Below, piece after piece: positions 16,866-26,673 of a DNA stretch of 64,000 bases; the first letter of the stretch is position 1, and every line of letters begins with the position of its first letter. The notes under the pieces were generated by a model that was not told the DNA's origin, searched no databases, and saw only the letters and a program-made list of their open reading frames with translations. The stretch spans positions 558,001 through 622,000 of the forward strand of contig NZ_CP051682.1 in the NCBI RefSeq assembly GCF_012849215.1, written 5' to 3'. Source of the stretch: Mucilaginibacter robiniae. GTDB lineage: Bacteria > Bacteroidota > Bacteroidia > Sphingobacteriales > Sphingobacteriaceae. The position numbers and the translations under genes are program-made.

Positions 16866-18113
16866 TTAAATTGATGTACCTGCGAGAGTTGACTTTCTGC
16901 CAAGCATACGTCCGGACTCAACCCGATTGCGGTATAATACGAAGCACAAAGTAGCAACAATGCCAATCATTCCTTCAACACATACTGCCATTCTGGGCCC
17001 TACTGCGCCGGCTAATAAACCGATTAGTAAGCTACCTACCGGAATCATGCCTTGGTAGGCCATCACAAAGTAGCTAATAGCCCGTGCCCGCATGTGCGAT
17101 GCGGAATGCGTTTGAATGAAGGTATTGATGGAGGATGTTTGCGCCATCATACCCACGCCGGTGAATGTCATGAACAATAATGCTATAGGCAGCACTTTAG
17201 CGTAGGCCAGCAATAATACACTTAAGCTAAATAGCAAGCTGGCTCCAGCCATAATTTTAATAAGCCCTTTACTGCTTTTCAAATAAGCCAAATACACCGC
17301 ACTAAACACCGAACCCAAACCAGCAGCACTCTCAAACCAGCTAAACGTTTTGGCACTGCCATGAAACAAATCTTTAGCAAAAATGGGCATCAAGGTGTTA
17401 AAGGGAATCACAAACAAGCTGCTGATAGTCAGCATTACAATCAGGCTACTGATATCTCGGTCGCTAGCTACGTAATGGAAACCTTCTTTCAGTTCAGTCC
17501 AAATATCTTTTTGCGGTCTGTTCACTATGGCTGTATTCAACTTCATCATGAATAAGCAAGTAAGCACGGCAATATAGCTCAAGAAGTTGCTGATAAAACA
17601 AAAGTCTTCACCTAATGTACTTAAAATGATGCCGGCTAAAGCAGGTCCGGCTATGCGCGCCATATTGGTCATGGTAGAGTTTAGTGCAATAGCATTCGGC
17701 AAATCTTCTTTGTTATCTACCATCTCCACCATTAATGATTGCCGACAGGTTACATCAAAGGCATTAGTAATACCCTGAATAAGGCTTAACAAGATAATAC
17801 CCGACATATTATAAAACCGGAAGTAGATCATGGCAGCCAGTGCGCCAGCCTGCAACATAGATATTACTTGTGTACCTACTAATACTTTAAAACGGTTATG
17901 CCGATCAATATAACTACCCGCATAGGGCGATAAAATAAGTGATGGAATAAGGCTAACAAAGCTAACAATACCCAATAACACAGCCGATCCGGTTAGCTGG
18001 TACACCAGCCAGCTTACTGCTGTTTTCTGCATCCAGGTACCAATTAATGATACTGACTGACCATAGAAAAACAGTTTGAAATTACGGTATTTGAGTGAGC
18101 GAAAAATATCCAT
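16866..18113 (-). CDS. MFS exporter, EntS/DUF894-like
   Basis: 415 residues with 12 hydrophobic segments. The opening MDIFRSLKYRNFKLFFYGQS and WMQKTAVSWLVYQLTG are hallmarks of the DUF894/EntS group of MFS exporters, and the LSPYAGSYIDRHNR loop is the MFS A-motif equivalent. It is divergent from a LysR gene 141 bp away, which is the likely regulator. Substrate unknown; siderophore export is known for EntS itself but there are no siderophore genes here. Confidence 0.85.
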   Translation of the reverse strand: MDIFRSLKYRNFKLFFYGQSVSLIGTWMQKTAVSWLVYQLTGSAVLLGIVSFVSLIPSLILSPYAGSYIDRHNRFKVLVGTQVISMLQAGALAAMIYFRFYNMSGIILLSLIQGITNAFDVTCRQSLMVEMVDNKEDLPNAIALNSTMTNMARIAGPALAGIILSTLGEDFCFISNFLSYIAVLTCLFMMKLNTAIVNRPQKDIWTELKEGFHYVASDRDISSLIVMLTISSLFVIPFNTLMPIFAKDLFHGSAKTFSWFESAAGLGSVFSAVYLAYLKSSKGLIKIMAGASLLFSLSVLLLAYAKVLPIALLFMTFTGVGMMAQTSSINTFIQTHSASHMRARAISYFVMAYQGMIPVGSLLIGLLAGAVGPRMAVCVEGMIGIVATLCFVLYRNRVESGRMLGRKSTLAGTSI

Positions 18114-18200
18114 GACTTATATATTTTGAATAGTGCAACGGTTAAATAAATCCACCCTGTTGCTGTAGCTATTTCGTTTTACAAAAATCGGGATTAATTA

Positions 18201-18209
18201 TACATTTGT
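18201..18209 (+). promoter_or_regulatory. Bacteroidota -7 promoter element for the LysR gene
   Basis: TACATTTGT fits TAnnTTTGY and lies 45 bp before the LysR ATG; a T-rich stretch (TTTT at 18177-18180) about 20 bp upstream may serve as the -33 region. The element is inside the divergent spacer shared with the MFS gene. Confidence 0.45.
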
Positions 18210-18254
18210 AAAATAGATTGTTTTAATGATATTGATAGGTAAAAACGATGGATA

Positions 18255-19136
18255 ATGGAGATTAGGCAACTAACTTATTTTGTTAAGGCAGCCGAAATGC
18301 TGCACTTTACTGAAGCAGCTGTGGCGGTTTATATTACACAATCTACCCTATCACAACAAATTAAGCTGCTGGAGCAAGAACTTGGTATGCCGCTGTTTGA
18401 CCGCTTAGGTAAGCAAGTACGCTTAACCGAAGCAGGAAAGACATTTTTGCCACATGCACGCCAAGTGTTGCTTAACGTTGAAAAAGGAAAGCAAGCCATT
18501 GCTGATTTAAACAACCTGATTACTGGTGAATTGCGCATAGGCGTTACATATGCTTTTACTTCTTTGATTTTGCCGGTGCTACCTGAATTCACAAAGCGGT
18601 TCCCTACCCTGAAAATTAATCTGGAATATGGCGCACCAGAAGAATTAGAACGCAAGCTTAAAGTATCTGAACTGGACCTGATCTTAGCTTTTCATAACCG
18701 TACCGACGATGCAGAACTGGATTTGCAGCCTTTATCCAAATCAAACATTGTACTGGTAGTTGCTAAACATAATAAGTTAGCTAAACTGAAAAAGATTAGT
18801 TTGAAAGAGATACTAAACCTAAACCTGATTTTACCGGCCAAAGGTTTTAGCTCACGTAACTTTGTGGATGAGTTATTTGAACAACATAAAATTACGCCTT
18901 CCATCCGAATGGAACTGAATGATATGCACTCTTTATTATCGTTGGTGCAACATGGCGAGCAGGTAAGTATCATTAATGAAAAAGCCCTGATTGGCTGGAA
19001 TGAATTGGTAGCCGTACCAATTGCCGGCAATCGGCTGACCCGTCAGTCGTACATTATCTGGCATACCGGCGCTTACCGTAATAAGGCGGCTGTTCTTTTT
19101 GCTGAAGAACTACTTAAAATCAGTAATCCCAATTAG
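18255..19136 (+). CDS. LysR-type transcriptional regulator (CynR-like)
   Basis: 293 residues. The helix-turn-helix covers residues 1-60 (MEIRQLTYFVKAAEMLHFTE; QSTLSQQIKLLEQELGMPLF), the linker helix about 60-90, and the effector domain the rest. It is divergent from the MFS exporter, the classic LysR arrangement, so it probably controls that exporter. Its last 17 bases overlap the 3' end of the convergent SNF2 helicase gene. Confidence 0.87.
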   Translation: MEIRQLTYFVKAAEMLHFTEAAVAVYITQSTLSQQIKLLEQELGMPLFDRLGKQVRLTEAGKTFLPHARQVLLNVEKGKQAIADLNNLITGELRIGVTYAFTSLILPVLPEFTKRFPTLKINLEYGAPEELERKLKVSELDLILAFHNRTDDAELDLQPLSKSNIVLVVAKHNKLAKLKKISLKEILNLNLILPAKGFSSRNFVDELFEQHKITPSIRMELNDMHSLLSLVQHGEQVSIINEKALIGWNELVAVPIAGNRLTRQSYIIWHTGAYRNKAAVLFAEELLKISNPN

Positions 19137-22100
19137 GCGAAGCATCATCAGTCAGCAAATCCAATAGTTCGGTTCTGGTAAGTGCATTTACAATAGCACC
19201 ATTGTTCTTGATAAGCTTGCTAATTAATTCTTTTTTGGTGGATTGCAGTTTTTGCACTTTATCTTCAATCGTGTTTGGGCAGATAAGCCGCACAGCCATG
19301 ACGTTTTTATGTTGACCAATACGATAGCACCGGTCAATAGCCTGATTTTCTACAGCAGGGTTCCACCAAGGGTCAACCAGGTACACATAATCGGCAGCCG
19401 TCAAATTCAACCCAGCCCCCCCAGCCTTTAAACTAATTAAAAATACACGAGTGTTTGAGTTATTTTGAAAATCGTTTACTACTGCTTCCCTGTTCCGAGT
19501 GCTGCCAGTTAGGTAAGCAAAGCTGATGTTTCGGGAAACTAACTCCGCTTTTATCAAATCCAGCATATGTACATATTGTGAAAATACCAATATTTTATGC
19601 TGTGCTGCTTTAACTTCAATCTGTTCCAGCAACATGTTAATTTTTGATGATTCTTCGCCAGGCAGTTTTTCATCACCCAGCAAAGCCGGCGAATTACAAA
19701 TTTGTCGTAATCGGGTAAGCCCTTTTAACACATGCATGGAGCTTTGAGGAAGTTGCTCGTTTGTTGTAGCCGAGATAAACTCCCGAAACTCTTTCTCGTA
19801 AGCATCGTAAATTTTTCGTTGCTGCAGTTGCATTTCACAATATAATACCATTTCAGTTTTATCTGGCAGTTCATGTGCTACCTCCTGCTTAGTGCGGCGC
19901 AGTAAAAAAGGCTGAATGCGTTGTTGCAACTCGGTTGTTCGTTGGTTTACCTTAAACTGGTCAATAGGTGACGAATATATTTCTTTGAAGTATTGCTTTC
20001 CACCTAACAAACCCGGACAGGCAAAAGATAACTGGCTAAACAAATCAAAAGTGTTATTCTCCATCGGTGTGCCGGTAATGGCAATTTTATTGCGGGACTG
20101 TAAAAGCCTGACTGCCTTATACCGGCTCGATTCGGGGTTTTTAATATTCTGTGATTCGTCTAAAAAAATATAATTGAATTGATAATACTTTAAATAATTT
20201 ACATCAGACAACAATGTACCATAGGTGGTTAATACAATTTCATGCGCATCAAACTTCGCTATATTGCGGGCACGATCAGGTCCATAAGTTGTAAGTATTT
20301 TAATAGAAGGTGCAAACTTTTCTACCTCTGCCTGCCAGTTAAAAATTAACGAAGTTGGTACTACCAGCAAATTCGTATTATGTTTAACCTTGCTGCGTTG
20401 CAAAAGTATAAAAGCAATAATCTGGATGGTTTTACCTAATCCCATATCATCAGCCAGGCAACCGCCAAAATTAAAATCATCTAGAAAGTTAAGCCAGCTT
20501 AATCCCTGCTGTTGGTAAGGGCGTAGTTGCGCCTGCAAACCAGCCGGCACTGCCACTTCCTGTATGTTTTCAAAGTTGGCGAAACGTTGCTGATAGGTGT
20601 CAATTTCATGCCGCACTTCTTCACTTAACATTTCCTGATCATACAATTCAGTTATCAAAGCAAAATTTACTTTGGGTGTAATAAGCGTATCATCCTGCAC
20701 TTTACCAGCTTCAAAAAAGGCTGAAAAGCGAGTTATCCATTCATCAGGTAAAATACCCTGCGTACCATCATCTAGCTGCACAAACTTGCTTTTATTACGG
20801 ATGGCTTTATGCAGATGCTTTAAGGAGGCGCGGTGCTTACCAAAATATACTTTCGCTTTGGTGTTAAACCAATCTATTCCACTCAGTACTTTAATACTTA
20901 TTTTAACTTTATGCGGGTTCAAGCGGTTACCGCTTAGCTCATTAAACCCTAGTATGGTAATGTTCTGATTGCGCCATTCTTCAAAAACATTCAAGAACCA
21001 ATCAGCATCCAGAAAACGCTTCCGGTGCAAATAAAAATATTGCAGGCTATCATCCAATTGCTCTTCAAAAAGGGGATGTTGTTTAATAAGCAAAGCCATA
21101 AACGCCTGCTCGGCGGCTTCATCGCGTCTTACTAAAAACTCTTCGCCTTTATCATCCACTGCATAAATTAAGCGCTGAGTACGAATGGGTATTTCCACTT
21201 CGGCATACCGTAGTACAGGCACAATCATAACATATTTACCAAAATCAGATAAGTAGATAATCCGTTCTGGTGTATTATTGAATTGTTGTTCCTGCAGCTG
21301 CTCAGGAGTAGCCGGTTTAATGTAGGTATATTGTACCGGCAATCGTTCTTCTAACGGACTTAATATTTTAGCCCTGAACTGCCGGTATTGTGACTGGTGT
21401 ATTAATAATTCTGCTTTACCTTTAAAAAGCTGTATAAGTCCTAGCATTTGCAGGTTCTCAACCAAGTATAACCTATTATTTAGGTCAATAAAATAAGTGT
21501 ACCTTAATGGTAGATCACCTAAGTTATATACTTTACCTTCTACAATTAGCGTAGCAATTACCTGATAAAATTGTGCATCTAAATTAACTGATAACGATAT
21601 ATTTTCAGTTGTCTGGTTTAATTGCAAAGGTGATAAAGCCACAGCGGTTATTTTTTCAGAAACATCAAACCGATGTGCATAAATCTCATAATTGAATGGA
21701 TTGCCGACGATTGCTTTAAGGTGATTTAATATTACTGCCAACGGTTTAGCATCGGTAACTTGCTGGAAATAAGAAACACCTGTTAAAAACTTGATTTCGG
21801 AGGCATTAGCATCCGGGCTGATTAAGGTTAAAGGGTTTACTGCAGTTAAGGGATTCTTGATTTTACCTTCTTTCGTAACTGCTGCATCATACAACTCAAC
21901 CAGCAAATGCTTGTAGTACTTGTGCTGACGTAACACAATGCAACGTGTATAATCGTCGGCTATATCTTGGCTCAGGTTTGCAGGTATATCGTCTGTCGCA
22001 AATAATCGCTCGCTCATGTCTTGTAAAGCCCTTGGCGACGCATTTAGAAGAGATGCTTGCTTAGGTAATACGATTAACTGCTGATCGGTGTAGCGTATGG

Positions 22101-22527
22101 TAAAAAACTGCTCTAAATTAGTTCCATTCTCCAAGCCATAATCAGCAGCTACCTTTTTTAATTTGGTATACCGAAGATCAGCATCAAAAAAGGCTTTCAC
22201 ATCTTCTTTGCGTAATACGAACGATAAAACCTGTACCTGATGTTCACAAAGGCCTTGTTGAGTTTGTTGACATGTACAAGCTAATAGCACTTGCTGGTAT
22301 TGCCCTTCTACTTTCACTGTGGCAACTACTTGCCTATCTACTATAACGGCAAAGGTACCTTCATCAACAGATAAAGTTTCAGTAATTACATTAGCAGCAT
22401 GTACACCATCATACAACCAACCAGCACTATGTTGTAACAAAACACCTTCAGTAAGTTGAGCAACCGTGTAATTGATTAATAAATAATGATGTTGAAAGTT
22501 GTTTAAACCTGTATAATGCTGTTCCAA
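19120..22527 (-). CDS. SWIM zinc finger SNF2-family helicase
   Basis: 1135 residues. Near residues 80-115 lies a SWIM-type zinc finger (CTCQQTQQGLCEH). A long middle region (about 150-640) is followed by a complete Swi2/Snf2 ATPase: motif I ADDMGLGKTIQI, motif II FLDESQNIKN (DESQ rather than DEAH), motif III AITGTPMEN, motif V SLKAGGAGLNLTAAD and motif VI QAIDRCYRIGQHKN. It is likely a DNA-translocating ATPase acting on protein-DNA or RNA polymerase complexes, as HepA/RapA relatives do. It stands alone and shows no neighbouring nuclease or methylase of a defence system such as DISARM. Confidence 0.92.
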   Translation of the reverse strand: MEQHYTGLNNFQHHYLLINYTVAQLTEGVLLQHSAGWLYDGVHAANVITETLSVDEGTFAVIVDRQVVATVKVEGQYQQVLLACTCQQTQQGLCEHQVQVLSFVLRKEDVKAFFDADLRYTKLKKVAADYGLENGTNLEQFFTIRYTDQQLIVLPKQASLLNASPRALQDMSERLFATDDIPANLSQDIADDYTRCIVLRQHKYYKHLLVELYDAAVTKEGKIKNPLTAVNPLTLISPDANASEIKFLTGVSYFQQVTDAKPLAVILNHLKAIVGNPFNYEIYAHRFDVSEKITAVALSPLQLNQTTENISLSVNLDAQFYQVIATLIVEGKVYNLGDLPLRYTYFIDLNNRLYLVENLQMLGLIQLFKGKAELLIHQSQYRQFRAKILSPLEERLPVQYTYIKPATPEQLQEQQFNNTPERIIYLSDFGKYVMIVPVLRYAEVEIPIRTQRLIYAVDDKGEEFLVRRDEAAEQAFMALLIKQHPLFEEQLDDSLQYFYLHRKRFLDADWFLNVFEEWRNQNITILGFNELSGNRLNPHKVKISIKVLSGIDWFNTKAKVYFGKHRASLKHLHKAIRNKSKFVQLDDGTQGILPDEWITRFSAFFEAGKVQDDTLITPKVNFALITELYDQEMLSEEVRHEIDTYQQRFANFENIQEVAVPAGLQAQLRPYQQQGLSWLNFLDDFNFGGCLADDMGLGKTIQIIAFILLQRSKVKHNTNLLVVPTSLIFNWQAEVEKFAPSIKILTTYGPDRARNIAKFDAHEIVLTTYGTLLSDVNYLKYYQFNYIFLDESQNIKNPESSRYKAVRLLQSRNKIAITGTPMENNTFDLFSQLSFACPGLLGGKQYFKEIYSSPIDQFKVNQRTTELQQRIQPFLLRRTKQEVAHELPDKTEMVLYCEMQLQQRKIYDAYEKEFREFISATTNEQLPQSSMHVLKGLTRLRQICNSPALLGDEKLPGEESSKINMLLEQIEVKAAQHKILVFSQYVHMLDLIKAELVSRNISFAYLTGSTRNREAVVNDFQNNSNTRVFLISLKAGGAGLNLTAADYVYLVDPWWNPAVENQAIDRCYRIGQHKNVMAVRLICPNTIEDKVQKLQSTKKELISKLIKNNGAIVNALTRTELLDLLTDDASPNWDY

Positions 22528-22697
22528 ACTAAGTGCCTTTTTTAAAGTAATTTGTTGCTATCATATCAATGTAATCAAATACAATTATCAAACTTTTGCT
22601 GATAAATGCTGTAGATTAAAAATCTGCTTTTAACAGATAAGCAAACCGTTTTACCTGTTACAAGAGGATTATAAAAATAATTGTAAAGATACACATC

Positions 22698-23552
22698 ATG
22701 GAAAATACAAACAGCCCGGTATGGTTTATTACCGGATGCTCAACTGGTTTTGGCAAAGAGTTGGTTAAGTTAGTACTACAAAAAGGCTGGAATGCAGTTA
22801 TTACCGCTCGCAACACCGACCAAGTAAAAGATTTAGCTGAAGGCTATGAAAAATCTGCTTTGGTTTTACCATTAGATGTAACCAACAAAGAGCAGGTACA
22901 ATCTGCTGTTGCTAAAGCACAAGAAAAATTTGGTAAGATTGATGTTTTGGTAAACAATGCTGGTTACGGCTATTTTACCAGCATTGAAGAGGGGGAAGAA
23001 GATAAAATCAGGGCACAGTTTGAAACCAACTTTTTCGGGCTGGTTAATGTAACACAAGCCGTATTACCTGGTATGCGTGAAAAGCGCAAAGGACATGTTA
23101 TCAACTTTTCGTCTATTGGTGGCTTGGTGGGCTTTGCTGCAACCGGCTTTTACCATGCCACTAAATTTGCGGTAGAAGGTTTATCTGAATCGCTATCGAA
23201 AGAAGTTGGACCATTGGGGATTAAGGTACTACTGATAGAGCCAGGACCATTCCGTACCGATTGGGCAGGCCGATCTACCAGCAGAACAGAAACACAAATA
23301 GCAGACTACCAGGAAACAGTAGGTACCCGCATGAAAACCAGCTTAGAAGGCAGCGGCAAACAGAAAGGCGACCCAATTAGAGGTTGTGAAGCTATTATTG
23401 AAGCAGTAGAATCTAATTCTCCACAACTTCGTCTAATCTTAGGTAAAATGGCTTATGACTTGGCTTTACAAAAAGTTGATTCTTTAAAAGAGAATTTTAC
23501 TGCTTGGAAAGACCTAAGTTTAGGTGCCGACTACCCCGAAGCTGAAGCTTAA
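22698..23552 (+). CDS. Short-chain dehydrogenase/reductase
   Basis: 284 residues, classical SDR. The cofactor motif is FITGCSTGFGKELV (TGxxxGxG), NNAG lies at about residue 88, and the catalytic Ser and YHATK (about 138-155) are present. It has the C-terminal extension seen in the SDR group annotated as oxidoreductase/retinol-dehydrogenase-like. Monocistronic, ending at a bidirectional terminator. Substrate unknown. Confidence 0.88.
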   Translation: MENTNSPVWFITGCSTGFGKELVKLVLQKGWNAVITARNTDQVKDLAEGYEKSALVLPLDVTNKEQVQSAVAKAQEKFGKIDVLVNNAGYGYFTSIEEGEEDKIRAQFETNFFGLVNVTQAVLPGMREKRKGHVINFSSIGGLVGFAATGFYHATKFAVEGLSESLSKEVGPLGIKVLLIEPGPFRTDWAGRSTSRTETQIADYQETVGTRMKTSLEGSGKQKGDPIRGCEAIIEAVESNSPQLRLILGKMAYDLALQKVDSLKENFTAWKDLSLGADYPEAEA

Positions 23553-23572
23553 TTTAGTTTACAAAACTCCTT

Positions 23573-23614
23573 AAAAGAAAGGCCTGAAGTTAATTAACTT
23601 TAGGCCTTTCTTTT
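23573..23614. terminator. Bidirectional terminator
   Basis: 19-bp arms (23573-23591 and 23596-23614) with a single G-T mismatch and a 4-base loop; A-run on one side, TTTTT on the other. It separates the convergent SDR and EcsC-like genes. Confidence 0.88.
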
Positions 23615-23634
23615 TATCTGCTAATTGCTTAACC

Positions 23635-24207
23635 TTATATTTTAATTACCTTTTCGGTTTGTTCCGGATTTCTTAACGAGTCGGCTACTCGTTTTATGAA
23701 TAAGTAATTGGTAGAACCGCCAATTACAGCACCTACTACTGGCACTAAACGCTCAGCCGTTTTAGAACCAATATTTAAGAGTAGCTTTTCAGCCACTTCT
23801 TCCATCAGGTTTTTGCTAATTGCCATTCCGGTATCTACCTTTAATGATGCAGCTACAATTTTAATGAAATCAGCAAATTTGATTTCATACCTACCCGTGT
23901 TATAGTAAGAGATAGCCAGTGTAACACGAAATTGTTGGGTAATCAAGTTAATGATATCTAATGGAACACCAATAATCATACTGGTTACACCGCCTATACC
24001 GGTTATAGCACCCGAACCAGCTGCCAGTATGGCACATTGTATAATAAACTTATCAATCCCTAGTTCATCTACACCTTTCTTTATACCTAATTGGTCGATA
24101 CGATTATATATCTGCTGAAATCCGCCTTCCGATAAGTAATGCAAGTTCTTTTTAAACTTGGATTTGAAAGCTTTCAGATTAATTTCTGGTAATTTCAATT
24201 TACGCAT
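23635..24207 (-). CDS. EcsC-like membrane-associated protein
   Basis: 190 residues. A basic N-terminal helix region is followed by a glycine-rich hydrophobic stretch (about residues 60-95, AAGSGAITGIGGVTSMIIG and LDIINLITQQFRV) and a second near the C-terminus (VPVVGAVIGGSTNYLFI). This pattern resembles the EcsC family, whose role is unclear. It lies 167 bp downstream of the kinase-cell wall locus on the same strand, without a terminator that I can see between, so it may be a distal member of that transcript. Confidence 0.5.
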   Translation of the reverse strand: MRKLKLPEINLKAFKSKFKKNLHYLSEGGFQQIYNRIDQLGIKKGVDELGIDKFIIQCAILAAGSGAITGIGGVTSMIIGVPLDIINLITQQFRVTLAISYYNTGRYEIKFADFIKIVAASLKVDTGMAISKNLMEEVAEKLLLNIGSKTAERLVPVVGAVIGGSTNYLFIKRVADSLRNPEQTEKVIKI

Positions 24208-24374
24208 TTCAGTTATTTAAATAGTTAATTATCACAGTGCTATTTTCATGCCATATATAAAATTATACGCTTGCTTAAATGACAAGCAATAAATGAGCCT
24301 TCTAGCTTTATATAGTTGCAGTACTGTTGTTCATTAATCCTGTTCAACACAAACCAAAAAAAACAGAAAACCTT

Positions 24375-25811
24375 TTAAAATATTCCTAAAAACTTTTTTC
24401 TTTTCTTTTTGAACTTTTTATGGGCCCAACCTGGCGGTATTTTGTGCCTTACTACAGGTATAGCTGCTGGAACTGCTTTTTGTAACCTTACTGATGTATC
24501 TGGTTTGTAGCTTTTGAGATAAATATAAGGTGAATGGTAAGCCTTGGTTGTAGCTGTATAAGAATTGACAGAAGGCGTTGATACGGAGTTCTTTTTTGCA
24601 GATAATACATAAATAAACAACACAATAAACAAAGCCGCCAAGCCCACCAAGCCAATTAATAAACGCTTAGGCAGGTGCACTATACCTTCATTGCGTTCAA
24701 ACACACCCTTACCCTGATTAAAATGCCCGCCAGCTTCCATGGCAATAGATTGCAAAGCAGAGAGCTGCCGCTGGCTATCTTCCTGTTGTTGCTGAAGTTG
24801 GAGGAGTTGTTGTTGTAGTTGCTCGTTTTCGCGTTGCAGTACATCAGCACTCAGCGCCTGCGCTATCGGGCTGGTTTTACCCCAACCCTCGGCTGCTCTT
24901 AAGCTACCACTTACTATAGCTTCCTGCAAAGCTACGCCACTGGCATACCTGGCTTCCGGCGCTTTCTCCAAACAACGGTAGATCACTTCTAGCAGCCATT
25001 GCGGTACCTGCATCTCCTGCTGACGCTTGCTCTCTCCCCAGCTCTGCGGTAAGCTTTGCGACCGCTTGGCTATAGCATCCGGCACCTGTCCTTCCAAATG
25101 CGCCAGCAGCACCTGGTTCCTACTCGTTTCTGCACCGGCTCCCTGAGGCAGAGGAAAAGGTACTTCGCCCGTCAGCAGCTCATACAGGATGACCCCATAA
25201 CTATATACGTCTGTTTGCAACAGCAGCTGACCCAGCTCATGCTGCTCGGGTGCCATAAACTCAATAGCACCGGCATGCCTTAAGCTGCTTCTACGCTGTT
25301 CATCACTCAGCACCGCTAAGCCAAAGTCCAGCAGTACGTAGTTACCACTATGTACATTGTACTTGACATTGTTGCTCTTTAGATCGCCATGCTTGACCCC
25401 TACACGGTGACAGTGCGCTAAGGCAGCCGCTAACTGATCAGCTACTTTTAAGATATCCTTCAAGGTAAACAATGGTTCATGCGGCGGTTGCAAGAGCTCG
25501 GACAAGTCCGGCCCTTCAATGTACTCCATCTCAATAAAGGGAAATGAGCCGCTCTCGGTTAAGCCCCAGCTCATAATCTTGACGACATGGGGCGAGGGTT
25601 GCTCATTCACCTTTTGCAGCTTGGCCACTTCGCTTTGAAAGTTGCGGTAGTTGCGGTCATCCTCGCTCTCGGCATGAATGGGGGTAGGCAGCATCTTAAT
25701 GGCCGTGTAGATTGTGCCCGTTCTTCTGCCCTTGTACACCGAACCTTGTCCGCCTGTACGCAAGGCACCCAGGTTCTCTAATCCCTCCGTTATCGTAAAT
25801 ACTTTACTCAT
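24375..25811 (-). CDS. Membrane-anchored Ser/Thr protein kinase A (non-RD, no PASTA)
   Basis: 478 residues from the ATG at 25811 (MSKVFTITEG), the same start as paralogue B; the frame extends 15 codons upstream but into the FHA gene. The kinase domain covers about residues 10-300: glycine loop LRTGGQGSVY, Lys39 (YTAIKML), catalytic loop HGDLKSNN (141-148, Gly in place of the HRD arginine), DFG at 162-164, and EFMAPEQ. A Gln-rich coiled coil (about 325-350), one membrane span (about 393-415) and a basic 60-residue outside tail follow. Start overlaps the FHA stop (ATGAGTAA). Last gene of the phospho-signalling/cell wall locus. Confidence 0.93.
   Translation of the reverse strand: MSKVFTITEGLENLGALRTGGQGSVYKGRRTGTIYTAIKMLPTPIHAESEDDRNYRNFQSEVAKLQKVNEQPSPHVVKIMSWGLTESGSFPFIEMEYIEGPDLSELLQPPHEPLFTLKDILKVADQLAAALAHCHRVGVKHGDLKSNNVKYNVHSGNYVLLDFGLAVLSDEQRRSSLRHAGAIEFMAPEQHELGQLLLQTDVYSYGVILYELLTGEVPFPLPQGAGAETSRNQVLLAHLEGQVPDAIAKRSQSLPQSWGESKRQQEMQVPQWLLEVIYRCLEKAPEARYASGVALQEAIVSGSLRAAEGWGKTSPIAQALSADVLQRENEQLQQQLLQLQQQQEDSQRQLSALQSIAMEAGGHFNQGKGVFERNEGIVHLPKRLLIGLVGLAALFIVLFIYVLSAKKNSVSTPSVNSYTATTKAYHSPYIYLKSYKPDTSVRLQKAVPAAIPVVRHKIPPGWAHKKFKKKRKKFLGIF
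24792..25811 (-). repeat. Kinase-domain duplication, copy A
   Basis: 1020 bp nearly identical in DNA to 33767-34786, exactly 8975 bp apart in the same orientation. The match runs from the start codon through the kinase domain and into the Gln-rich coiled coil, then ends abruptly; most differences cluster in the first 450 bp of the gene. Confidence 0.9.
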
Positions 25812-26595
25812 GAGCAAGCGAATGATAACTAAATTGTAGAACAGCTGATTCACCAACTACAATCTGATCGCCTTCAGCTAAAGGATAACCTATTTCGGTA
25901 GAATGTAGCTTTACCAATTCCTCTGTAGCTTCTGCCCGAACCTTCACCTTGTTTCGGGGTGGTACTCCACCTTCATCGGCAAATATCATAAATCGGGCAC
26001 TATCATTATCCCATTCTATATGGGCGTGCTGCCGGCTTACATATTTATTGGCAGGGTTTGTACTATCAGATGGAAAAGCTATATGATTGGTACGGAAAAA
26101 GCCGTCATTCACCTGCGCTTTCTTATCCCGACCAATATTTACTTTGCCGCCTTCTGAGGTAATGGTATATTCTTTTTGAGAAGTTTCACCGCTTAACACA
26201 CTAATGTAGGCCGTAGCCGTTTGCCTGATAAAATGCTTGTTGGTTTTAATAAAAAATGCAGCATCCAAATTGGGCGCTTTAACTGCTTCAGATGGAAAAT
26301 CCTGTTCGAAGTTTACATCCAATGTCCAGTTATCCGGCAAAGCCAAAGCATAATCGTCTGCTATTTTTTGTATCTCAGCCTTAAAGGCGTCAGGTTCATC
26401 GGCATATACTGCAGCTTCATATACATGCTTTTCGGCTGCATTACCACCTAAATACAAACACAAGCCTTTAATATAACTACCTTCTCCGCCTTCGGCTTTT
26501 TGTAATTCTTGTTTAATAAACTGAAGCAATGCGTAACGGATGCCCTTTACATCGGTAGGACGATCAGTCGCGCCGCTTTTAAAAAAGTTAAACAT
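25804..26595 (-). CDS. FHA-domain protein
   Basis: 263 residues, no signal or membrane segment. Residues 1-120 form an unassigned alpha/beta region. The FHA domain follows at about 135-260: GKVNIGRDKKAQ (GR motif), NKYVSRQHAHIEW (SRxH), then a conserved Asn in VPPRNKVKV, so the phosphothreonine-binding residues look intact. Its stop overlaps the start of kinase A by 8 bp, implying coupled translation, and it probably reads phosphothreonine marks made by kinases A and B. It starts 78 bp after the RodA-PBP gene. Confidence 0.9.
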   Translation of the reverse strand: MFNFFKSGATDRPTDVKGIRYALLQFIKQELQKAEGGEGSYIKGLCLYLGGNAAEKHVYEAAVYADEPDAFKAEIQKIADDYALALPDNWTLDVNFEQDFPSEAVKAPNLDAAFFIKTNKHFIRQTATAYISVLSGETSQKEYTITSEGGKVNIGRDKKAQVNDGFFRTNHIAFPSDSTNPANKYVSRQHAHIEWDNDSARFMIFADEGGVPPRNKVKVRAEATEELVKLHSTEIGYPLAEGDQIVVGESAVLQFSYHSLAHE

Positions 26596-26673
26596 ATACG
26601 TTTACTTAAATTTTCTTATTTACTCTCTTATGCACACCTACAGCATTTATCAGCTTTTACGCTATTCTATATT

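Noticed and set aside
19120..22527. SNF2 helicase as part of a DISARM-like defence system
   Set aside because: No methyltransferase, DUF1998 or phospholipase-D gene adjoins it; neighbours are a LysR regulator and an SDR.
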